Positions 49,301-61,300 of a stretch of 64,000 bases of DNA are shown here, piece after piece (positions within the stretch are counted from its first letter, which is position 1; every line of letters begins with the position of its first letter). The position numbers were made by a program, and so were the translations under genes. The stretch covers positions 15,638,501 through 15,702,500 of the forward strand of contig CM028918.1 in the NCBI GenBank assembly GCA_016801845.1, in the 5' to 3' direction. Under the pieces are notes generated by a model, which searched no databases, was not told the origin of the DNA, and saw nothing but the letters and a program-made list of their open reading frames with translations. This stretch comes from Polydactylus sextarius (lineage: Eukaryota > Chordata > Actinopteri > Polynemidae).

Positions 49301-52300
49301 ATCCACCACTCTAATCCAGCAGATTAACAACTGTTTATGTAACAGGCCGAGTGAAATGAATCAGAAACTACTATGAAAATCAAAAAAAGCCAGATATTTG
49401 TTGGTTCCAGGTTCTTAAATTTCATCGTATCCTGCTTTTAATATTATAAACAGATTTTTTTTTTCAGTGCTGTGCTGTTGTACTGCTCTCCATGTCAGCT
49501 TCAGTCCCACACATCCACACATGCCTCACAAACTTTTCAATGCTCGACTTCACAGAGATGCATTTGTGTGTGATATGTGTCACATATCCTTCCTTAGTGT
49601 TGTCATACATTTCACTCTTCTTGCTATGAAACTCGTCAACTGCATTGCAGAAGCCCAACTTCCTGTCCATATCAAAGTTAGTGGTGGTGGCACACTACTT
49701 CCTGCTGTCTGTTTTTCTATCTGTGGTGCACTTGTTATATGACTTCTTCACAAGAATGAAGGGGAACACACACACACACCTCACCCTCATTCGTCACTAG
49801 AACGCACACACATATCAAAACACATCAGCTGCTTTCTAAAGGTTTGAGGTCAATGCCAGTGATATTGTTGCCGTTTACTAATTTACTAATGTTATATAAA
49901 AATGTTTATAGATACAGAATCAGGGGGCAACTTTTTCTTCCAAGAAAAAAAAAATAAATATTGACTGACTTTAGGATGGACTTTTTAGGATTTTTAGGAT
50001 GTACAGTATTAAAAGCAGGACGTATATGCTTCTTCATATGCTGCATCACTAAATCTGCTTAAAATATTCCTCTTAAATGGAACTTTATTCTTTAATGTGT
50101 TAATACTTTAATGTGAAAAGTAGACTTGATTCTGGATTTGCATTAATAAGTCAATATTTAATTCAAAGAGTTGGGTTTTTAATTTAAATTCAAACATGTT
50201 AGTTCCGTGTTCTGATTTAATAAAATTCCTATTTAATTTGTGGTTTGTTTCGTCACTGGAACAATATTGAAAATATCACTTTAAAATATCATCCTATGGA
50301 GCTAGTCAACACTTTTGGATGGTTTTGGACTAATTAGATGGTAAACAAGGTAAATATGGTCGACTTACATGGTGGGCAGGGATCTCCTCCACCATACTGC
50401 ATCAGTACGGCCTGTTCTTCATGCTTGTAGTCCATCGTCATGGCCTTACTGATGCCATATGATATAGCTGACTTGTCTGAACCAGAACCAGAAATTTGGC
50501 AAACTGTACTGTTCTTACATTTCGGCTCTGACACGGAGCCACAGACGTTGATGTGGTACATGCTGGAGGACCCTTGTACCTAACGTATAAAGAAATAAAA
50601 ATTATGATATTTAACAAGAAGATGTGAACATCAAGGTGCAACTCTTGTCAAAAAGTGTTCAAAATCTCTGGGATAATCTTGGCGGAGGTCACCTGGACTT
50701 CAGTGGAAAGGTGTGAAAGGTCAAAGGTGACCTGCAGCTGGGAGTCAGTGAGTCTGCAGCCAGTGGTCTGGGTGTCATCTGAACAGACCACAGGTGTTGC
50801 CCACTCAAACAAATACACACACTCCAGCCTCAGCATTCGTGGAGAACCCTGCATACAGACACGAAGGTCACTTATCAATTTGCACAGTAACAATACATGT
50901 TGAAATATCTAAGTATCACGAAGGAAGTAAAAGTGCTGACTGACCAGCTCCAGGCCCCGCTGGCAGGTAAAGATAATGGTTGAAGAGTAGGTCCGTGAAG
51001 GGTTGTCCGCACACTTGGTGGAGCTGTAGTAAGTGATGGACACTTCTCCTGTCGCATTGTCAATCCGTGGGCCACTAGGTGTCCGTCCAATGTCCTTGAT
51101 AAGGCAGAAAGACAGAGAGTTAATGAGAAAACAGGATGAAAAAAACAGGACATCAAACCACATTAAACTGGGGTTAAGATAAATACTAGTTTATTTAACT
51201 TGTCTGAAATTAGTATAAAGGAACATTTGTTAGTGTGTCTCACCACTGGTGGACCATTATCAGGATCCATACAGACAGCAGCTCCAGCGGGGCAGTTGAC
51301 CCCAGGGATGGGGTTCAGAGGCATACAGACGTTGATGTAGAAGTCTGCAGATCCTTCAGTTTGATCCACCGCCTCAACTGAACAAAAAACATTGAAGGAT
51401 GAGAGACAGACACATGGCGTCAGTAAATCGAATTGAAAACTTCCACACCTACATGATGCAAATCACGATACATTCGCCCCTCATTGTTTTAACAGATTAT
51501 TTTTACAGCTCTGCTGGTCACTGGAGTGGTTGGATGAAACCTTGTTTTACTAACCTGTTGCTGCGTAGTAGCCACTGACATGGATCAGAGGACTCAGGTC
51601 TATAACAGAAGAACCATTCTGGACCGAACATTTCACCTGAAAGATGAATTAAAAAAAAAAAAAAAAAAAAAAAGGAAGAAAGGAAAGAAAAAGGAAAAGG
51701 CTTCATGAAGCCAAACTCAAAGTACGTCGACTTTATTGCCTGTTTATTGCCAGTGATGTTTTTCATTTGTTTCTCTAGTAATGTTCATCAGGTAAACAAT
51801 GTGCTAAAATCAGGGTTTGTGTAATTCAAAACAAACCATACAACTCACTAAAGACAGTTGTTCCATATAATCCAAATACGCAGAAATACTTACAGGCTGC
51901 TCACAGACCAGGGGTGTGTGGAAAGAGAAGAAGTGTGTGCAGGTTTCAGCGGTTGAGTCGATGAGGACCGGCTCTTGCTCGGCTGAACCCATGTTAGCTG
52001 GTCTACAGAGACACAACGATGATGTTCATTATTTAGATTGAAAATTACTATTTCAGAGTAATGTTACTGCTACAAATACATAACTGTTGTTTTGGTAAAT
52101 GTTAGCTGAAAAAAAAAATTAAAAATCAAAGTAAACATACCAAGATACATGCAGTTACCCTGTTTATTAGGAACCAACATTATAACCTTCATGACAGGAA
52201 GATTTATTGCAGCGCTGTTGAATTTGACTGTGTTAGTCTCAGCTAGGTGTGTGTGCTATAAGCCATTTGTTGGATGTTTGCATCCAAAGCAAATCAGACG

Positions 52301-55300
52301 AAGATAGATAACTGTTGTCTTCACGAAGCGACAGAAGAAAACAGCAGTAATAAAATGAAGTACCTGCAGATAAAGTGGATGACGGTGGTGTGTTTGAGGT
52401 TAGGGTTCGCTGGGCAGGGACTTCCTCCTTCATACATCAGCTCCACAACATGATCTTTGTATGAGAGTTTCTTGCTCACCAGACCAGCGCTCACCACTGT
52501 GTTTCCATCCTTAATACACACGGCTAGAACAACAAAAATATACACAGACATTACAGAATGTCGTGATCTGCATTCAACATTTTGTTTTTTGCACCAAGTA
52601 TCTGAACAAAGCAGCAGAAAATGTCAGTTTTTGTCCCTTTGGCCCTTTAGTAATATATGTTCTATGGATTTAGTTATAATAAATAACTAAAAATATATAA
52701 TAAACAAATATAACTTATAGTTATAATCATTAGTTATCATTAGTCAGATTCCAATCCATCTGAATCCGATTATTAATCACTTTTTAACATAGCAAAATGT
52801 GCATAGTTGAAAATGTTTCTCATCACCTGATTCAATAAAACATACCTGGTTCATGCCTCCATATGTTTCTATTGCAATGTATTTTGATGCAAATCCAAAT
52901 CCAGATAAAACATTTACAAATGTTCACATTGTTGTAATTACACATTCAGAACTAATGTGCAGACATGATGGTGGCATGAGCTCTCTGAGTTCATTCCAGT
53001 TTTTCTGTTAAAAGAGCTGTCAATTATTGGAGAAATTACTGTGATTCCTCCAGTCGACAAGCACAGGTGACGCATGTTCTCAGTGTTTCATAATCCATCC
53101 AAATGTGTGAGCAAGACAAAACAATAACCAGGAGAGAACTCAATAAATTCTTTCATTCCTCGTCTACCCTCTTTGTTAGAAAATGTAATTATTCTAACAT
53201 AAACAAGTTTTGGCTTCTACAAAGTCTGTAGGTAATGTAAAAGATGAAGACAAGGAAGTTTTTTTTTTATGAAAAATAATGTGTTTTCTCAGTTTTGTGC
53301 TGCTGAGATCATGATTAAAATGCTGTTATGGTACAAATATCCTCTTTACGTTGAAGCAAAATAGAATTTTTAAAATATTTTTAAAACATCTGCATCATCA
53401 TCATAAATATAGTATAAATAAGTATAAGCGGCATTGTATTGTATCATATGGCGCGTGAGTGGCAGCCAGTTTTACAGCAGAATCTCATTTTGTTACGTTT
53501 TTCCTCTTTTTATCTAAACTTTTAAACATTTTAACTAAAACCGTTCTTTCTTTTTACTACGACAACCAGAGAGCCGTTGGACTGTTGCCTGATTGTTATT
53601 CCTGTGATCAGCTGATGACACTGTACTGCTCAAAGACACAACCCAACAAGAGACCCCAGATCCCAGTGGAGATGGGGATGCAGAGCAGGAGTGAAGCGCT
53701 GTGAGAAGAAAAGATGGTATAAACCATCAACACTGCCTGTAACTATAGGGAATGTACGATCTCTCCCCATATGAAGAAGAACTCATGGCACTGACCAGCT
53801 TACTACAGAGGGAGCAGCTACTGGGAGAGCAGCGTCATCTGCCTCACTGAGACCTAGTGGACAGGGGGGCCAACAAGACCAACAAGAGGAAAGACATGAG
53901 GATCGCAATGTTTATTTAGGAGAGATTATTTAGGAGTCATCGCCATAACTCGCTATCGGCCGACACTACAGCTACCTGTGAACTTTGTCATGTCCCAGCT
54001 GCAAACATTTTTCTACAGTTTTTATATAAACTATTAGTTCATTTTCTGTTAATGTATTTTTCATGCTTGATGATGCTGAAAAAAGTGAAAAATTTCCCCT
54101 TGGCCGGACAAATAATAAAAAATATGTTCTATTCTATTCTATGAATAATGATATAAGCCACAATAAAATTCAGTAGGTGAACCATGGGGAAGAATTGTAA
54201 TGAAAACATACAGTCATTTGCAGATCTGACAAAATAAAATTTATCCCATTTTTCCCTAGTTTTGTTTAGATGAATGTGGTAATGTGATGTTCATTCTCTA
54301 CGTCAGTGACTAAATAACGGGCACCTGAAAGACGCCAGGTGCCTGGTTGGATGAACGTACCGGTGTCAGGACTACATTCAGTGTTGGCGATGCCTCCACA
54401 GATGTTCATGCGGAACATCTTTCTGGTTTCCTGATGATCGTAGACAGTGTAACCATCGGCCTTTCTCAGAGTGTTCAAATCAAACAAATGACCTGGGGGA
54501 GAAAAGTTCAACATGAGATGCTTTGAAAAGCCCATTTTAATAGAAATACTAACAGCCCTCCTTCAATACTGAGGCAATAATATGTTTTGAGTGTCTGACC
54601 TGTAGCTGGGTTGGTCACCGTGCAGTTGTCATGTTGAACGCTGTTTAGAGGGCAGGCAGCAGCTGTTAACCACAGGAAGGTGTAGACGCAGTCCTCAAGG
54701 TCAGAGATCAGAGTGGGCCGAGAGTCCTGAATGAAGGACAGAAACATACGTCTTTATTCGCCATTTATATTATTATTAGCATAAACTGCTGTTACTGCAT
54801 TTGTTCAACGCTCTTATAAGAATGTCTTGTTGTAGGATTGTAAGGAAAAGGTTAAAACAATTTTCAATATCTATATCTAAATATTTTCTGAACTCCAACA
54901 ATGGAGATGATTATTTGTAAGTATTTTATCTGTGTGTTTACAGACTGACATCAGACCACTGAAACCACTGAAAGACCACTGAAACATGTCTGTGTCTGTC
55001 CCTCACCACTTTGTCTCTGTCACACTTGAAGCGGATGATGCTGCTCCTGTTGCGGTGTCCGTCGGGGCAGGCCTGGCCGCTGGTGTACTGCAGCTTCAGG
55101 ACATTTCCATCCCACGTAGGACCAAACTCCACCTGGCCCAGATTCACATAGTCGTTTCCCTCCTTCATGCACGACGCCGCACTGGAGGGACACTTAGATG
55201 AAACTGCTGTAGAACGAGCAGAGGGTCAAGGTGAATTAAAGAGACTTTAGCAAAACTCTTACTAGACGCTACAACGTCACAATAGTCAGTAAAACGCAGA

Positions 55301-58300
55301 CATGGACATGCATACACACTGACCTTCCTGCTGCACCAACGACCTGCAAACGTTGATGTAGTATCGTTTTGTTGTGCCCGATGACTCCACTTCCCAGTTC
55401 TCAGAGTCCAAAGCCAGAGCAGAGAGGTCGTACGAATTGCCCTGATCATCACTGAGGACAGAACAGAACAGAACTGAGGGTGAACATTCACTGTCATACA
55501 CAGTCAGGTCATTAGGCTGTCAATAGTCTAGTCACATACAGATACTGTCAAAGTTTTGTTACTGCAGCCCTGGATCATTCACTGTGACGTTCAATTCAGA
55601 TAAAGAAAGATATATCTTTTTTTAAAAATGCTGATTTATAATCTACAAGTACCGATCATGATTTATCACTCTACAAAACACTTTTTACCAAGTGTCCACA
55701 TCGGAAGAATTCTTCCTGTATTTCTCTGTCTTGTAAATGAATTCTTGAAAACTTCTGACTTCCAAAATACATAGTAAAGTAATATCAGATACACAGTTCA
55801 TTTGTAATTAACTAATGTTTTGCTAAATTACCAAATTAGGTTTAATCATGATGTAAACCATGTTACATTAGAAAGACTGTTACCCATTTATTTGCAAAGG
55901 TATTGTTTATATAAGAGATATATTGTTGCAATTAATAACCTTCTGTGTGTACTGTTACTTATTTGTACTGTAGATGTCAATAGAAACTGAATTAGTTGCA
56001 GTATTTATGACAAATTTAGGTGATGAATACTAATTTACTGGTTTCAACTTACTATTACATTAAGCTATATGGACACATAAGAAGTGATACATGAATGAGA
56101 AGTGAGTATAAGAGAAAGGAAGGAATGAAATAAGAAGGTTTAAGGAGGACTGTTACTTGTAGGAGCAGCTGATGGTTTTGACTGGGACGCAGGCCAGAGC
56201 GGTGGGCCAGTTGAACAGGTAGGTGCAATCTGGAGTCTCTCTGATAAACTCTGGACTTCCCTTCAGAAGTGAAGCAATGAAACATGTTTAATTCAGATAA
56301 GACAATGGAGACTGATGCCATGTGTCATGTTGTCCTCATCTCTCTCTGTGTCCTCGTTCTCTTTCTCCTTTCTATGTCTATGATGTGCTTGATCTAGTGA
56401 GTTGGCCCTATATCCAGGTCTCCATTGTAGACAGGAAGTCCTAACTGTCTGATGTGGAGCACCTGAAAGTTGCTCCACATCCTTCTGCATCATATCCTCT
56501 ATGTATTTACAATCTACCTATAATGTTGTCATCCTGATTACAGACTGCAAAACAGTCAGACACATTATTGGCACTGGTAGCTTAGCTTTCTCAAAATGTC
56601 CCTGGAGAATGTCTAGTTAGCTTGTTATTACTAGTTAACTATCTAGCTAGCCACCAATAACAATTCCTAATGGCTAGAATATGTATTGTTTTGCATCAGT
56701 ATTTTGTATCAGTGGTTCAGGGATGAGATGTTTGTCTTTGTAGGCTTGTGCAGGACTCACCGGATTTTTGTCAGGGTGGCAGGTGAAGTAAATCTCTGTT
56801 GATCTTTGGTAAATCCTATGACAGGTATCTCCACCGGTGTAATTCAGGATGAGCTGGTCTCCCACAAAGTTAAGAATCTCATTTGCTTTTCCTGAGTGAA
56901 GTCACACACATGAAAATATGCACACAAAGGAGGTAAATAAAATAAAAGGGGGTATACAAAATAATTATGCAAAGATTAGAGTGGCCAGTGGATTCCATAC
57001 CTGCGATCTTGTGGTTTTTTCCGTCCACCTGGCAAGAGGAAATCAAGTTGCTGTCTGCGCTTGGTTTGGTACAAACGTTTCCCTGGATCCCCCCGCAGAC
57101 CGACAGGTGGTAAGTGTATTTACCATACGAGACGGGGTAATCTTTTCCCTTTAGAGAGCTGAGGTTGAACTCATAGCCACTCTTGGGGTCACGAACCCGA
57201 CAGTTATCACCTGGAAGAACAATTTTGGACAGTGACCAAACAGGCAAATATTTATGTCTCAAAATTCTTCTTGGATTAAATGGAATTTGCATTTTAAATG
57301 TTTACAGATTTGTTGTTTAATCTCTCCCATTCAAATTTCAAATATCTGTAGTAGTTATTTTAACACGTAATCCAATACCTGAAGAGATATTTTTATTTGA
57401 CAACACTGCACATGCATTTCTCATCACACCCAGACACACTTTTACCTTGAGCTGTCTGGACAGGACAGGCCTCAGACGTCCTCCAGATGAAGACATATTC
57501 ACAACCGTCTTTGCGGTCAAACATGGGGGAACCCTAGACATTCAGACACAAGCACAAAATAATTAATCTGACTCATTATTAGTGATTATCAGTAGTTGGA
57601 ACCATTCGAGTATAAATGGATATGAGTTGACAATACCACTCAAATCACACGAGTGATACAAGCTCATATCAAACATGTTTTAAAAACAATACCAATGATG
57701 TGTATTTTCTTCTGTTTTACAGGAACAATTACATTTTAACCACCACAGTTTTAGAAGATTTTTAACTGTGAATTGACCAAATAGAGCAAAGTTCCTGATA
57801 ACACTGGGAAACAGCTGAGAGAATGGACTCAGAACGGGAAGTCTAATACTCACTGGATTGTCATCACACTGTAAGATGATCCGTGTTGAGTAGCGGGACG
57901 TGGAGTCACACTGGTCTCCGTTCCGATAAATGATGCTGATGGAGCCGGCCTCTGCCACCTGCGGCGTGGACTGGATGTATCCCAGGTTGTAACTTTTCCC
58001 ATCAATCTCACCACAAGCACCCAAAGGACCCACTGGAGAGAAGAAAGAACATGTGTAACTACAGTCTCACAATTTCTCTTTGGTCTAATGGCAGCCCTTC
58101 TTTGCTTGACTGATGATGCTATTGAACTACAAAAGGTTTGCATGAAACGTGGAGACGTGAATGAGCACACTGACCCGGACAGTTCTTTGCAGGGGGGAGA
58201 GGTTTGCACACGTTGATGTAAAAGCGTGATTTGTCTGTGTTGGTATCTATGGCCATCCATGGGCTGTCGTCTGCGTTGCGGATGAGGTGTCTCAGATCGT

Positions 58301-61300
58301 ATTTATTACCATGGGTATCTAGAGGTAACAGAAAGGCATAAAAAAGGAGAGGTGTAGATTTCTAACTCTCATTGACATCTACATCATCATCAGTTCGATG
58401 GCAAACAATATTAACGAGGAGAGAAACAATTGGCTAACTAGTTAGAAACATCTGATAGATATACTTTTTTTCTTTCAACTACTGTGTTTACAATAACAGA
58501 CAAAAGATAACTTATTGATGTGCAGAGTGTGTATCCGTGTGTTTGTGTGTCCATACCACTGAATTCACAGTCAACTGGATTAGGGACGCAGGCGAGAGCG
58601 GTGGAGAACTCAAAGAGGACGTCGTGGATCGTGTGGGTAGGTTGTGTGCTCAGTCCCTCTCGCACCATTTTTAAAGTCTCGTTGTGGGAGTTTCGATCAC
58701 AAACAAAATTAATAGTGAAGGTGTCTCGTGTCCCTGCAGTAGACGGACAAATATGAATGAGTCACAACAAAGTAGGAAAGAAATATCTTTTAACAGAAAA
58801 AAAACAGACTTGTGTCCTCGTCACCTGTGGGTTCGTCCAGGTCCCCTTTATATGTTAGTTTGAGCAGGCCATCGGTGGAGTACTGGAGGGTCCTCTCCAC
58901 TCCCACTAGACTGGTGGGACGTCCCTCTTCCAGCTCACAGCCGGCCTTACCGACTCCGCATTGTGGCATATCTGAGCAGATATTTACCTGCAGAGAAAAC
59001 AGCAGGGGATGTATTTTTCTTCAATCCCGAAGGGGGAAAGTTGTCGCTTATATAGTTTCAGTAAAGTGGAACATTTAACACAAGTAGAAAAACACAACAG
59101 TAGTTGTTGAGTGTTGAGTTTTCAGACAGTTGCCTTGGGCTCCTCACAGACTATGATGGGCAATTTCACTGTTTTATGAAGTTTTAGGAAAAAATCATTA
59201 TTAGATATAAACATATTCTTTTTATGTTACTGTATATTGTTGTCAAAATCTTTTTACCACATCAGTGAACATCAACACATTTTTACAATGCTGCATCACA
59301 CAAATTCAAACATTCAAACACATCATAGCTGCATTTCGAGGCCACTACCTGCTATTGGCAGAGTATTTAAAGTGTCTGAATTACCAGGAAGTCCTTTCCA
59401 TTTGCTCTAGTTTGGTATCCAGTCTTTGAAGCCAAAAGTTGAAGGTTGAACTCAAAGCCGGTGTTTGGATCCACAACAGAACAGTTCTGAGACACAAGGA
59501 TATCAAAAAAGAAAAAAGATTTTTTTTTCTAAACCATCTGTTGAATTATTCCAACAATATTTGATATTAAATGTCAGAAAAGCTAAGAATATGTTTGTCA
59601 TACATGTGAACTCACATTGTTTTTTGTGGTTCTGATGGCACAGGCTGCTCTCGTGTCCCACATGAAGGTGGCGGTACAGTTCTGGTACATGAGGAACCGC
59701 GGGCCTGAAGACTGAAACAGAAACGCAGAGTTACACATCAAACACACGTGAGAACAAGCTGTGTCCTACTTTATTGCATTTACTCTACTGCTTACCACAG
59801 TTCCTCTGGAGCAGACCAGGTGGATTCGAGTCGTGTACGTGAGCTTCTGACCGTCGGACATGCAGACGGAGCCGTCGGTGAACTCCAGCAGCAGTTGGTC
59901 CTGCCCCTCGATGATCGGCCCTCGTTTGGAAATGCCCATGTTGCTGACTGATACAACTTCCTTCACAGTGCCCTGAGGACAGACGGAGGGGAAATGATGA
60001 TGAATTTCATATCAGAGACTATCAATATTCCATTAGCTGGAAGAAAGTCGTCATTTAGGAGCTTACAATAATTATAATTCCAAATAATAAGCACTTTCTA
60101 CATGGAAGACTGTTATGTATACCAGCTTTGTAAAATTTGAAATATTTAATGACACTTTAGGGTGATAGTTTGAGACTGGACTGTTCTTGTGCCATGGTTC
60201 TCTCTGTCAGTGATGTACTTTGTACTGTGCTACTTCACTGTAACAGACCTTGTCATTTATGTACTTCATCTCGCAGACAGATGCATGCCGGTCGCAGCCC
60301 GACACCGCGTTGATAGGTCGACATATGTTGATGTAGTACTTCTTCAGGTTGAAGGTGTCAGTCAAGTCCATGGCCTGCCAGTTGGTGCTGGTGGTGGGAC
60401 GAGACAAGCTGCAGAGAAAAAAAAAAAAGAAAAGCGTGTGAGGGTGAGAACAGCCTGGATACAATAACATCATGTTTTCTTGCTGCTGCTTCCTCATTCT
60501 GTGATAATTTGAAAGTGATTTTAAGACTACTTAGAAATCTCCAACACATGTCTTTATATACTGTAACCATACACTACCTGGATAGGTCATACTGCTCGAG
60601 AGTCTTGGGATCTGTCACCAAACATTCATGGGGCCTTTCTGGACATGCGTAGGACGTATACCAGCGAAAGTTATATGTGTAGTTATCTTCAACCTGGATT
60701 AAGACAGAAATAAATACGTTACACATATCAAGAAGTATATGTGTAGATGCAGAGATGCAGTTTAAGCAATGAAGGGAAAGAAGAAGGGAAATATACCTGG
60801 AACTTAGGTGTCCCAGCTCCTGCTTCTGGGTCACAGAGGAAGGAGATGAGAGTGGATCTGAGAGTGTGTTCTCTGTTGTTGTACTGGGAACCGTTGCTGT
60901 AGGTCAGCTGGATCAGACCGTCGTAGTAGGACAGGCGAGAGTTTGCTTTCCCAAGACTCCAAGAACTGGAGAGAAAACACAGACGAACATCAACAAACAT
61001 CATAAGGCTTCAGTCGTAACATCGTCCATGACAATAAATCTGTGAGCTAACAGTGAATCTAATATGCTGATACTTTTGCTAATTAGGGATATTGCACAAT
61101 CTTGCCTTTGGTTATAATCCAAAGTATACATTAGCTTTTGAGTGCTGCTCTCAGTTCAGCTTGGATAAAACTATCTGCTAATTACTTTGAAAAACTGTGT
61201 TAATATAACAAAAAGACATGGTGCTGTTGCCATCACACAGAATACTGATTTGCTTTAGCTTTTTCATTTACCGCACTTCTTACCTCCTCTCCACCTGGCA

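Noticed and set aside
49464..49670. 68-codon minus-strand open frame in the igf2r repeat-13 intron, considered as a fibronectin II exon
   Set aside because: It lacks the C-x-FPF and WC-TT patterns and has no suitable in-phase splice sites. No function is assigned.
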